Source: Clostridia bacterium (GTDB lineage: Bacteria; Bacillota; Clostridia; Oscillospirales; Acutalibacteraceae). From it: a stretch of 50,475 nt of DNA. The notes beneath the pieces are model-generated. The model was not told the origin of the DNA and made no database searches. It worked only from the letters and a program-made list of their open reading frames with translations. The stretch is from assembly GCA_900767015.1 (NCBI GenBank), contig CAAFXQ010000261.1, positions 1 to 50,475 on the forward strand, in the 5' to 3' direction. Of the stretch, positions 43,601 to 45,382 are shown one piece after another (the first letter of the stretch is position 1; each line of letters opens with the position of its first letter). Both the position numbers and the translations under genes were made by a program.

Positions 43601-44383
43601 GACAACAAGCTCCATAATCTGATCAACCGTCATGGAGGCAAGATCAAGATTGAACCATGTGATAAATGCGTCCGGAGCGACACAGTCGGTCAAGGCTGCC
43701 TTGATTGCGGCAACCGTCGTATCTTCTTCGGGGTTCAGAACCGTTGTCGAAGTAAAGGAAATCGTGTCGGGCGTAATGGCAAAAACGCTGCCCTTCGTTG
43801 TAATCGTAAACTTCAACTGAGCGGTATAATATGTACGGTCGGTTTCGATATCCTCAATCTTGTCGTAAGCAAGGATATCATAGCCCGTACCGATATTGAG
43901 GGTACGAGAGAGACTACTTCCCGTAAATCCGCCGGTTTCAGTAGTGCCGAACGTGAAGTAGCTCAAAACTTTCTGCACGTCGGCCTGCGTCGCACCGGTC
44001 GAGCCGTCCGCACTGGTAAGACCGCCACTTACCATGTCGCTTACGGCCTTATCAACAATGTCCTTATAGGTGTTGACAGTACCGGTTGTGGACGATGTGA
44101 CCGCCTTTGCATAAGCGGAGAACGCTTTTGCGACGTTATACCATCCCGAATGATAGGTATCGACCGCAACCGCATAGTTGGTGCCGCTTGTCAGCGACGG
44201 GACTCGAGAGGTATCTCCGGAATTGATTGCTTCCATCAAGCCGTCGTAGTCCATGTTGATTTGCGTGTACAGGTTTCTCAGCTGTGATTCACCGGCGCCA
44301 AGAACGCTGAAGCACACAGAAACACTGGATACTATCATCATGATAGCTAACACGCAACTCAATGCTTTCTTTCCAAGTTTCAT
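16601..44383 (-). CDS. Giant exported repeat protein, 9,260 aa
   Basis: One uninterrupted frame of 9,260 codons (about 1 MDa). Residues 1-30 are a signal peptide (MKLGKK, then a hydrophobic core, likely cleaved near LGA-G). Residues ~31-950 are helical and not clearly repetitive. About 15 tandem units of ~450-680 residues follow to residue ~9100, then a C-terminal cap ending in the basic aromatic helix FQKLLAKIKAFFQKIFSVFK. Each unit has in order: LLxPLxPILxxLLxG; a GGNGYxYAIIPLLEAFGID core; a Leu-rich helix pair ending APVxxLLExxDPI; a second helical half with LVxLLxxYxVxY; a D-I-T-P-x-A-F segment; and TWxDVxxxYTKYxYTY with a strand-rich insert. There is no LPXTG, SLH or dockerin. The start is set by AAGGAGG, 8 nt upstream. 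I do not recognise the family; a secreted or surface structural, adhesive or lipid-contacting role is speculation. Confidence 0.9.
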   Translation of the reverse strand: MKLGKKALSCVLAIMMIVSSVSVCFSVLGAGESQLRNLYTQINMDYDGLMEAINSGDTSRVPSLTSGTNYAVAVDTYHSGWYNVAKAFSAYAKAVTSSTTGTVNTYKDIVDKAVSDMVSGGLTSADGSTGATQADVQKVLSYFTFGTTETGGFTGSSLSRTLNIGTGYDILAYDKIEDIETDRTYYTAQLKFTITTKGSVFAITPDTISFTSTTVLNPEEDTTVAAIKAALTDCVAPDAFITWFNLDLASMTVDQIMELVVGDKSCANVLSAFQTAAILSQSAEPDELWDHYVAERVGKTYAETEDWINNGLLDAINNAYASSYKKQFDEKMATDYSAYTADELLAFYKSVVAIDNNLHNQTNYKGENIFALILPHFDGGADYYNVTVTKYMATLKADVARAYAKVYADELAALLAEEVPTYDHESEDATAAWPGSADEAKAKDFINRATVLKENIDTFVLGYGTFEDVKESFSATGNRITEALYNQLLAKMDTVKIDVNGYQHFENKAKMDNLIKTTVFNGMTYKQLTAYSEEFRTLYNKAVALSKDTNNAAVYAAVYPDGIDEYTTYINTIKGAVAQRIVDQVTRVETYYKEGGNKVVYYNFEAIIDSYNAIETDIATLGMYLDSAPAYVPADGMPSVDNLNTRFNTIAGYYNSAVDFKTNLGKLKSDAISDNNNGATHDRKILQYLFKDVSSSSGNNYYNWGWLTAVNKLDVTIIKDAVNKIGLKIGDVDVTQVRNLMDAAVADFDNMIISDDLGTLLGKLMEQNGEGLGTWKYAYTEANGTKHTAGSKINNLREFLINTILKLLYSGNIQTMLFQTIYPMLGNALMTESTYGSSADINVGVGNVYLPRTVPSVAKTAIPNQPHHFFWNTNFGNQSDKTTDVTWGHFFDGQFMGSNYNYSQIIQACATVGATKSEKMATIAFIPIKGSYTYWDDVDWTKITSNEECWHIKNPDDLYHSLAAVFSGLGSPLAALVTGQTKSVTGAVGSLNVTINVQNTGDSLYDRLFVPLYKLLGINERSSSNPNGFHSRADIDAACQTEEKGDLVVLTNNGVTLFQYLLEPITYWLDNVLFVKPVQTILEILPNLLAALEYDQIIPKLKNVSAKIIVDLLGGIDVIELKVWDLLESTLTKLGLVDALSNGTDGLLALLIKATSTTSKPTTFDNVLMQVTTDADGNKTVSKTEPAYYQNNGTGTKYYFTNIGLLTQTLYNMFGDTLIDWIWDGAKVANNQTKAVPLHFPVNRFLSTSTIQKTTFAGFNGTMTTYHAKTDPGDTLLNLFRWLFDDGVIYEIAPLLRGMLDTADSEKSTTDTILQIANGQADSLMAVLICLLNDYNIDFDAYKDPVKDGTFVDDSGVSYLNPDNTTKFQLGNYLNESLADSGDPANPNTTYEQKMAKADLAVENFDKVLTSLVPMIVSLLGDLTEGTAAGETLTKLGFDKVIQQVKNGELTTVTQVLGSLFISNDLVAMLMKLLVGTHEVDPETGKEDKGLLGGLLGDPTSIVNKLAAALAEFGIDLTPLGFYNSALSGAGKNDNIARWLNYQAGRHKYGAAGGISVDLAKTELANMTWADIGVHEGNTWFTVAGFDSYANTRKSFENFTDFVSDLLTPLNPLLAVILTGEDITLMDELTIQGNEGYSRAIVPLLEAFGLDSACKTQAEFNQYVYGSTTINKNGKRMATMTNSPLTLVLNALIDLLIGATEADRGLLKAPIATLFEKLPNIAYFLYQYPTGEKKADGSAKTTNNLSVAVLNLVAPVLKLLEIADPILSRVVNLDINALLEQYLDFETLLNTMLSRFMGDENATVNMKMIDFGKIAADSATKADVNASTKRGNGVTTFTKFDSTAGQLLITLMRNLMSPELVQFIADTVLAGINNEKDIVDAEDVEAQERIEKIVENIAHNLNAILENGNGAVRVDIVTGILIDLLTDYTPDDGNAYFYNLLNSADAAIAEAAKEEYGIEHSGYDWEATKDKFTKDGTEQAIDNIDYVIQKAVPDVLAALLEEGVIKNLPIDYDFTNGEGLWSFIQSVASENLLTDDIMNAIGNLFVKIFGSSDSKTTEMVISILKSAGFDVSTAKYLYKADGTTLTQFASYMLYGFDKDSTGNYRIEKDTKTGRIYVYEGGNRTELTWAAIYDNHAVLAYAFDENNEIILVDGKPKYAVVQVKDEAGNLVDKTEKEYDADGKLVSETPVYSKTMLSSGYTRTMDGDKYVYTYTDKDGAEQTVSLKYDQLKVYTVGEGEDAVTYKLSAKHNTEDAPNWSWGIDACTGDTTQTIFTAKKDQLLNDLWELLTPFAPLFSMLIAGDGLKLFDGGLNIEGNKGYENVLLPLLNAFGLNGVLEYIQNTTDPVTGKTIYETMNEGKPAGQKIPTQVMTADEYYDLVYDDAGKLDVDGMGKAVKTFCNYVFYFLEILVTCPVSSLSTALPTLAYFIYGDGLTTLVSNVLIPLTTFTNRLKEIINLDLNAIASGLVDVLATGSWESFQEALQSYVEIDPDTGEIIVHEVAVKSFTDSLLRYIGSMEFDLSSVLASKDTVITDENRNDYKYSIVLFIDKDTEVEAKKLAASENEEDVTLARKMRGDALKNFFKSIAALGDPKTDSNLVAIDNNGQVKVSRAELLMFLLNFLFENTTIKQVLGNLLGYNLTDENGDDAELLDEIITNVFQNPEALVEVIVGLFTSYTVKGQKEITLVNIESETHREFFEDAGYASHEEVLKAIEAGQDVTELSRVKTSAAIDNLDRLIGTILNLFKAELTKQDDPATTDVDETGLFAKLGLTADDDITLKNAVDALLKGYLYKDENINKIVSLLIGLLGDKKNAQIVNIVVSIAEGAGYSLTPQTYAKNVPALKDIIGTSKKWSQVAASHMEYVYEYKDGDKTVTVYSPDENKTNIDGHAVTPVYVQATDKDGNALWEDEAKTKPVYTDVQKQAVQIHATWNINTRDQFVDMVWSLVQPLSTIFEVLLTGGNLSIYEKANIRGLEGYKGVILPLIKALGIDHLYQLDENGKETTNLYYTNYYATYEAFEKAVYGEDLVRGNDDDNLELLLKSIVDAIFALVDSVCDRPVSTIATILPYLARFLESKGIDTILENLLAPVTTITEKISVIYNIDLLGTVKSLLKNLIKNANADAGVATTSYEPEAQTVASAAAAAYVLDIVEDNEASSEDVMANVLSEDIMALADEGAETQTEEPEMTFLDIIWQVIDGVTFTINGNEIALRDIVGDTLFIDLASCAWLPENGSYVAKVEINDDRRSGQITRTPATEYTVDRETVLLKVLDWVVFNAGVRDTVGGLLNIDFDSLTTIQKEDDNYLLTVLLYSVFDDAEAVERLVIDLLSWYEVEYRAQRTKTDYSEVAQADPIDYENIGIDKAQLEKLPADLDSLVNAILPAVMTMLPEGALGSLKLEGTSVEEILHNLVVGLLADSSTTVDGETVVTTGNMTKLVAMLVKLLGGNETLVTVIPMLKEIVPGLDLSLEYFKASSPAFATYFADCETWEDAYEAHKVKVKFDETTAEKDSEGKIIVPAQDKDGFIYDTSKPVYELDAEGKQIPATTTSTIVKIGDTTYYTTAGDGTGDVIEGAYVVETDTDGNPVFEYQYDVELKNANSFGIKEYQDVLDLLADILTPLAKVLRLMLTEDNLVLLDGITITAGDGYDRFIVPLFEVFGIENIMDKYEFAELSDNDFTAKVISYIDAIISKIAFSPIQTIVDALPQLFFFIYSEGLAQSVEQLVAPIITLVDLVNDVTAQKINVDGREDALVALDIYALITDLINTKVMDALGLDHVSDIYGLVNVFLTAEGLQNLLKKVIAKYEEDKGVTVDLGDFKIETLFKDIIGKCCTITDVETVRYFGATVTSSNTRVVKGVLANRADTLIQIVSETVLSGEFLKGILAALGVTLNENVETIINAVTGDNRYVIFKVLLKYFNDYDVETMALEYLSFKKADYAYTDYVEGTTLTQRKLRRAIKKFDKALLAAIPNLVPLLESNDTFAAILDKIGGYHKQSLKDLVHDILNAYAFNNETMTSLIGMLIGLLGGENLSGTLATLIPLLDNVVGLDISPEAFTHTSSDALNEFISAAVDAAPATDPVLDENGKPVLDEEGNPTTKPHTATWADVVSYYTAYGYTYTVNGADGEETTETVYLRNKDATTYTVGSETYPLEQIVNYAYTYTVTESGKDVVKTITFTNSDETVYKVTSGETTTEYTLTRDAENDARETKVGGEAYDWGIDGDYNARKNAFVSILAGLINPLEPILNFVLRSDDIKILTDEHGENAVLTLKGNNGYENAIYPLLQALAVDQFAGGTLVDPSTYNGARGTATTLTALTDAIFVVIDTLCEKPIEFILTLLPSLSYFISCNGVQFFLENLLSPIFAIFDLAEPVVGPILDNLIGPLVSPYLEPYMPADAGTPYERDVTDPETGETKKETYKVYTVKEITGIAGENGSNLVTIINKLVSSFLVTSKEDGEQYETLQVLDNSTFESYAQHTIKINESNNNSKWYYWYNDPVTGKSVKVASTDYDLATMGAVTRERYVVENFSVDIADSLVFLLDTVLSEDILGVIADMLNADLNDEGNAISVILNNLINGNFNGLVVSDIVTKLFEGYEVTYAELNGKLITPDHSAYDELTADQKNKIENVPSQLDTIIDNAIPTLLPILKTLLAPKTDEATGETEKPSVIYTFLCEYLDSLTESDTASLRGIVDALLSGKLYTDEMTSMIARLIPTVCNIQIVNLVFTVFTYGDYTLDPQGYISLIKAHYGAADKRTIAMAEVIGDCKTWQEVVDRNTAPEDGKLPTLDFGVKDLATFKAALSVILYPLFPILQVATQGKTLSIFSHTAESYVKVDEEDVSPTDDDKIIGNGYIRLQGTNGYEIAILPLVDTLQGADKHPGEIKTQAEFNQIKTVEELLDYLFKLVFFLVDDLVADPVAFLSDNLASLVYYIANDGIFKLVDTLIGAINAVAAVIDPIYYEGGIRLHFNVLKLEDTGSEKGLLSTINEALAKANIDIRITTDMLFDLAGKIGEYKVIDSLRSNANIALIDDEGRYVDKDGNVLTEEQLAAAGRKITTIVGSHKYIFTGLIDFVLSDDILGKLVTSDMTASLPEIVQQIINNVTGEDAVSNIVDVFIKLLNKYVVEYKAIEDPAEALQKIVIDYSKRTVTQADTLNAINNADDLIGAILGIFEFGSLEGLLNQYLYTDNIVNLILNALVGLIANLDDKTWDTINTVLGYVKDIINVDIDITPQGYAKLSKELKAFIGESTTWKQVADTYTEYEYSYLTGEKDAEGNDITATYYGAKDLLKANIGDKEVELTPVYQYTYLTGEKDTDGKDKTATYNGAPGLTTATIGDKEYELKDGKPITKLNINCEWGVSAAVGKDAKAEALVDAVTALLKPFDPILKLLLSGGTYNFAANGTYGDSLGAFGEINIMGGSGYNYAIIPLLEALGVQNVYTQAEYDLQLETGESSLAYILNAILKTLNDNLDEPLNYLLGFIANLAYTVSKNGLTTIISNLIAPISELIKAVQGVIPVSVTLNLMGLINNTEILQVYLGDQVAQHNAEVGVNIDLNAATLEELVRAAIQKFIPALDLDFNTARLAAQAVAVGEGGTITLNPSKVNSNWDICIGTPGGNITGNAADTLIALAEMILTPENIDAVLKLLKVDLTKLPQELQDIINNAIKDPQSLVDAIIKLLNGRYDVETIVMIYKYLGAEDYDYRDDGVWKSSTTRAIGKLDKIVGNAVPKVIKILATQEKPIQLIADIYKALGDNATIENIVDWALKKYAFNDGMANTLVGLLIGVLGGLDAKTMDLIQTLVDQIVEIDLTPAGVAAISNANGGKIAGLIATVTASDTEKGLTWADVANAYTKYAYTYVTGQNAEGQDITETYYGAKGLQKETIDGKEYSLTPDLDESENQKTKVILDYVWNVTDKESFFGVVYELTAIFEDLLDFLLRGENIRVLIDGFVLKGANTYDNAIVPLGKALGISLKAGDQIATSNDMIREVVDGIFGLVDKLEKAPLSTILELVGSASFFIANNGIETSLNSLLSPITSLLSIVENIVTMDDINAIMKNYLKISIEDITTIAGEHGEKLVALINEAVAGLNIVGPDGTTPVTKLLDADFFEELSKYGIDVKDTSEVDKPTNEWSVDKTDVLMYLLQTVFTDDILDFICKAAGIDTNEQLASVVKSLAGKEDEIVDIIVMLVTEYSIKYSKIRQEDITKIPVSMKDTRITDTNIESALTAIDGIIPTVLGLVKGNGATLESIINDLLKKADLGNLVMNLLVPVLAKLDNGSVDIAEILGYVKEVTNIDLDITPAAFTNGKFGSQLANFIGDAKTWSDVQAKYTKYAYTYIDADGKEQSYYGAEGETKYIVGEGEDAKTYDLKPVYVKETDAEGNEVETDKQVTAVKSDFDWKLNGLEDIVNLVCDMLLPFDIIFRVILQGDQIIVLQDPDENDIRIYGGNGYNYAIIPLLEAFGIDPLSQADYDASIDSIYSGSSIKYILDEIVTMVEDLLNAPVQTLLEKLANIFYFVGSEGINGVVSNLVAPINVLIDEIDDVYPLAISVDLNMLGVDNSKILVTYLGKEHPGLKAGLSVNVASTDLADLINSAIGSIKIGDSVINLSLNLDWNEIASKMARTQDPAEKDTLGAELVKNPSKQVYNIGEVTNKDEVDDYVNIEGDVVDTFITLLQTILTADNTEGIAALIKSLIPASLDSTIAQIIYDVLNDPDAIENLIGVVVLVLCGQYNVDDSKDFFYAFLGALDFSDYSKMNDLNTAIEKFDNMIGRAVPTVVKILGATAKEDSFLKKLADGVGEDATLESIVNWALTEYAFNNDTFSKLINTIVKALAGALTADLTKTIDNLLGIDLAPKAFAAATGNSKVINYVGDSATWNDVLALRADKISDTEYKFKPYDWAANDKDSFVGLVLDLLKPLEPILSFVLMGTPLEFEIEGIQLKGGRAFEKAINPLIRALGIETNSAATANEAIGNVVDYVFELVDMICEAPLTTILSVLSNLSFFIANDNLQPLIENLAAPILGIVDLASSIISRDQLDGILKGLIGMGLTDIIEIGNNGGANLIGFINELIKGIEIKDENDKVIYTINLLPEDFFVELSKYAIDVQDVVHADANIGTETNDWDVNTGNALMYILATVLDENFLKTIFTKVGVNTSEDLGATLLTLADKEYDLADVIIMLLNDYSITYKRIQQADLGTATAPYYGALDHKNTTDAIKALDPLLVSVLGMLGVGDLKSLIDGLISDADLGNLLMNLLVPVLAKLNLEDILSYVNELTNLGISSLAPSVFANDTFGSQLKNFITAAATDADGDGSISDAELAKVTWKDVEKTYTKYVYTYTDANGKAATYYSTLDGLTMADVDNNSTTADVEVTQVKTYKYSYTVTAEDGSDKTEYYYSDKADLLTADVDNNKDTAEVAVTLVEATANKTMHSTFDWKISTKEDLANFACDLLAPLDVVFQVLLCGRQIIAIEDPEVERRADIRINGGYGYNYAVLPLLEAFGADPLTQVQYESRVRTDGSSLKYILEVLFTEVDEILATPVNELLSRLANLFYFIGSDGINTIAENLLAPVNTLIDEIDDVYPIAIRIDLAAAKIVDTYIGVAHDGIPDGISINVSGEALADFINKAIGSLNINGTEIKLSLDLDWNALAAKMAKKDGAGNIITIDTKQDYTKYPVCEDGDDLENITGDPADTLVTLLDTALTAENSENIKNLVEGLLKDVTLDETIKNIINDILNDPNAIKNLVATVVLILTGSYDVTILPYIYKFLGTVDFNNIDGLDDAIVSLDKVLNKAAPVVITMLADTSKDEAEWTLLEKIAKAIEGKADADLADIVDYLLGSMLFTDDMMATITSALVKALAGFLTADLANTLNKLLGVNLAPTAFAAATGNAQLIAYVTVTPADTEAGVTWADVLKAHSHETGKVDENGDAIVKIDPVFTGVGSKDAFVSTVLDLLTPLESVLAFLLTGKDLKISVDESTSLSLKGGNAYESALVPLIITGLGLKDLGVAKKDAATANQAVENVLDYVFALVDKVCAAPFSTILTVVGNLSFFIANNDVEIAIQNLAAPVLGILDALDGVISRDQIDGLLKGFIGMGLSDIIGIAGNKGENLINLINDLLSKIEIKDSETGETVYVIKALPTNFFEELAKAAVRIDAPTGALNVDDDVTLWHVENGDTLLYVLDTVLTKDFLKILCTTLNLDTTSTAGDIILSLDGKSEDVAKILVKLLKKYLVEYKAYNQPQLEKIEVTYSSAKSHEQLNEALMNLDSIIPVVLGFIGDGSNSSLKDIVYPLFVKDDIANLLVSSIAKLLSGLPAETIDQVIGYVHQLTNLTDLDINPQAFTNTKFGSKLAAYIGTAKTWNEVWLAHSEETTAEDGTVTRTATAFDWGITSTADLVNLVCDMLLPLDGVLALLLMGGTDRAAFEKTGVHNGSKITAFDEINVIGGNGYNYAVIPVLELLGISAKTQAEYEAYVAANHGSTLKYILDAVFAKVDEILDKPIANVLPILANLCYVIGNDNLETIVQNLIAPVNNLLEAVDPIFPIAINVNLGNIGTDKSIAETYIGKAHPGVDAGVQITVKGSDLAVLLNNVLAGIAINGKPLGITLELDWLKLAATAAANTDGDKFIDMTGSSMSTKYDIYNGADYQNVVGDPADTFVTLVKLILTQENYEKLLEILGKPDGFGEPIDSLIEEIIKDPTKLIDIIVDLIGGGDVSYIPVQNRSIKTKKFDYSTYIMLTEANADIIANNLDDLIMKILGKTDFGSLKGLLGQKYINNATINLLLDKLVPLLGGSTVANILNVVKSMSTEETDLDFTVQGYYAKFIDNYDYYTDTSKYQAGNVFLNNGAKLLEAAAAKEDGTWADVGSFAGTDWGIKDGDIQGFLRVLTDVLTPLNSVLELLLMGEGKALNILDIVKIGGGNGYDYGIIPILEAFGLTAEEVLTYNEYKALCEKDHTQVIGYILTKIGVFAERLLDRPVDTLTTILPNVAYFISNEGVYLAVRNIVAPVFSILELVGRAYNMDFVSMLNVSKLLHNIGFNIQVLGQKYDFKIPEIDFYKLAQEGGTSTKEVATSRSYSANSFTTPTDPFPYINDYGTGKYDGWANKSTQTFIVSDKGDTLTLVITWALEMFGDAHNREALVNWLADVFMLQSGAKQTVAYGIDKMFDTCSKYEVPDIIVAALFQALGIAIQVDAAFSGDINKIQKIYQEIFDALGSNDTCIYGSIAQVMEEITGTWNDTIGDHDQYHDAVDEGEKTLNWFQKLLAKIKAFFQKIFSVFK
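17813..28325 (-). repeat. Higher-order A-B-A-B repeat in units 7-13 (about 3.0 kb period)
   Basis: Units 7, 9, 11 and 13 (type A) share GGNGYNYAIIPLLEAFGID, TQAEY, LKYILD and a later INV...DLINKAIGS...LSLDLDW segment. Units 8, 10 and 12 (type B) share LKGGxAYExAIVPL, ATANxAxxNVxDYVF, NLSFFIANN, LAAPxLGI and, in 10 and 12, ISRDQxDGxLKGxIGMGLxDII. A-to-A spacing is about 2.9-3.1 kb, as is B-to-B. This points to duplication of a two-unit block as the latest growth step. Confidence 0.8.
22472..22507 (-). other. EF-hand-like calcium loop inserted in unit 10 of the giant protein
   Basis: Residues ~7293-7304 read DADGDGSISDAE, a perfect 12-residue EF-hand loop (D1, D3, D5, S7, S9, E12). It is inserted between the AxFxN...F segment and the TWKDVEKTY motif, where other units have only a short G-x-x-x. 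No other unit appears to have it. Calcium binding is inferred from the motif. Confidence 0.6.
41526..44293 (-). other. N-terminal non-repeat helical region of the giant protein
   Basis: Residues ~31-953 follow the signal peptide. They are mostly predicted helical, rich in Tyr/Asn/Ala (for example VTKYMATLKADVARAYAKVY and KAKDFINRATVLKENIDTF), reminiscent of FIVAR-like three-helix modules, but no repeat register is clear. From ~860 to 953 a more aromatic segment (HHFFWNTNFGNQ, THFFDGQFMGSNYNYSQ-like) precedes the first degenerate unit. The plus strand here reads slightly more AT-rich than in the repeat array. Confidence 0.5.
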
Positions 44384-44521
44384 GAAAGTTTCCTCCTTAG
44401 AATGAAGTATATATTACAAATAGGTCGTCCCTATAGAATACCGAAAGTCAGCCGAACCGGAAAACCGGGCGGCAGAAATTTCAAAAAGGGTACAATTCAC
44501 CCCATAAAGACACCTATAACT
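44384..44521 (-). promoter_or_regulatory. Long structured 5' leader of the giant gene
   Basis: The promoter at 44528-44556 predicts a leader of about 138 nt before ATG 44383. It contains a GC-rich hairpin (GCCG..CCGG-aaaa-CCGG.CGGC on plus, about 44451-44473) and a small hairpin ATAGG-tcgtc-CCTAT (44420-44434) upstream of the AAGGAGG site. It could be a regulatory leader or riboswitch-like. I could not match it to a known class; the c-di-GMP-I pattern was considered and does not fit. Confidence 0.4.
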
Positions 44522-44527
44522 ATAGGT
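44512..44527. promoter_or_regulatory. Palindromic operator candidate at the giant gene start site
   Basis: ACCTATA-AC-TATAGGT is a 7+2+7 inverted repeat that begins directly after the -10 box (44528-44533), covering the expected transcription start. This is a classic repressor position. The regulator is unknown. Confidence 0.6.
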
Positions 44528-44556
44528 AGTATAACATTCCGTTGTCAGCATTTCAA
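44528..44556 (-). promoter_or_regulatory. Promoter of the giant gene
   Basis: Minus strand: TTGAAA (44556-44551), 17-bp spacer, TATACT (44533-44528). Confidence 0.7.
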
Positions 44557-44851
44557 TATAAATTTTAATTATTTTTTTATTTCTGCGTTTTGTATAGCCG
44601 AAGAGTTTTATTTTTGTGCAGATTTACCATTCGGCGTTATTAACAAAATTTATTCGGACTATCGGTGAAAATTGCATAAAACAATGGTTTTTTCTTATGT
44701 TTCGTTTAAAGTATACAATAGCTTGATTGATTTCGCTTATTATTACTGTATGTTGTATGCAATAATTTTGCTGCTTGTTTCCGATAAAAACCGGGGCTGC
44801 CTTGTCGTTTTTGCCGAACTGTTTTTCTTGTTCCTGCTGCTTTGCAAAACT
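44557..44851. other. AT-rich intergenic stretch with no supported gene
   Basis: This stretch between the giant gene promoter and the ridA terminator is AT-rich. Open frames on both strands lack ribosome sites and resemble no protein. It has a TATACAAT-like word near 44711 but no matching -35. I see nothing further in it. Confidence 0.5.
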
Positions 44852-44883
44852 AACAGCCGACAAGCTACTGTCTGCCGGCTGTT
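44852..44883 (-). terminator. Terminator of ridA
   Basis: Stem AACAGCCG (44852-44859) / CGGCTGTT (44876-44883) with a 16-nt partly paired loop, followed on the minus strand by AGTTTTG. Confidence 0.65.
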
Positions 44884-44893
44884 CTCTCTGTTT

Positions 44894-45268
44894 TTATTTT
44901 TCCGCAATCACTTCAACTTCAACCAATGCACCTTTCGGAAGTTCCTTTACTGCCACACAGGAACGAGCGGGCTTTCCGCTGAAATATTCGGCGTAAACTT
45001 CGTTAAATGCTGCAAAATCGGTCATCTCTTTTAAGAAGCAGACCGTCTTGACTGCCTTATCAAGGGAAGAACCTGCCGCTTCTAACACGGCTTTCAGATT
45101 CCGGCAAACCCGGTGAGTCTGTTCTGCGATTGCCGTTCCCTCTATGGCTCCCGTTTTCGGATTCAGCGGAATCTGACCCGAGGTAAATACAAGATTGGCG
45201 ACAACGGTTGCCTGCGAATACGGTCCGATTGCCGCCGGTGCGTTTTCTGTCTGAACTTTACTGATCAT
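44894..45268 (-). CDS. ridA: RidA family enamine/imine deaminase
   Basis: A 124-residue cytoplasmic trimer-forming protein that hydrolyses reactive 2-aminoacrylate and related imines released by PLP enzymes. The family signature is intact near the C terminus: ARSCVAVKELPKGALVEVEVIA (about 101-122), including the substrate-carboxylate Arg and the catalytic-site Glu. The N-terminal GPYSQA and FTSGQIPLNP motifs are also present. The ribosome site AAAGGAAG precedes 45268. No clear promoter lies in the 114 bp upstream, which hold the terminator of the preceding large gene, so read-through may contribute. Its neighbours do not suggest a shared pathway. Confidence 0.93.
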   Translation of the reverse strand: MISKVQTENAPAAIGPYSQATVVANLVFTSGQIPLNPKTGAIEGTAIAEQTHRVCRNLKAVLEAAGSSLDKAVKTVCFLKEMTDFAAFNEVYAEYFSGKPARSCVAVKELPKGALVEVEVIAEK

Positions 45269-45339
45269 TTCAATTTCTTCCTTTCATTCGTAACAGATTC
45301 AGCTTCGCCTCTCACTTTCCGAAGCTTTTGTACTAAGAA

Positions 45340-45363
45340 GGGTGCAGGTTCAAACCTGCACCC
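45340..45363 (-). terminator. Terminator of the large surface-protein gene
   Basis: A near-perfect stem GGGTGCAGGT (45340-45349) / ACCTGCACCC (45354-45363) with a TCAA loop, 20 bp after the stop codon. The T-tract on the minus strand is weak (TTCTTAG). A second hairpin AGCTTCG/CGAAGCT lies at 45301-45326. Confidence 0.65.
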
Positions 45364-45382
45364 CTTGTGTGTTAACTTGGCA

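Noticed and set aside
16601..44383. Giant gene as cellulosomal or sortase-anchored protein
   Set aside because: No dockerin pair, LPXTG or SLH motif was found. The single EF-hand loop lacks the dockerin partner repeat.
44384..44521. c-di-GMP-I riboswitch in the giant gene leader
   Set aside because: The conserved purine-rich core and tetraloop of that class are not present.
44402..44668. 88-codon plus-strand frame opposite the giant gene leader
   Set aside because: No ribosome site, low-complexity product, and it overlaps a promoter and a leader on the other strand.
44672..45034. 120-codon plus-strand hydrophobic frame
   Set aside because: It runs antisense into ridA, which has the intact family signature. 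Its hydrophobicity follows from AT-rich sequence.
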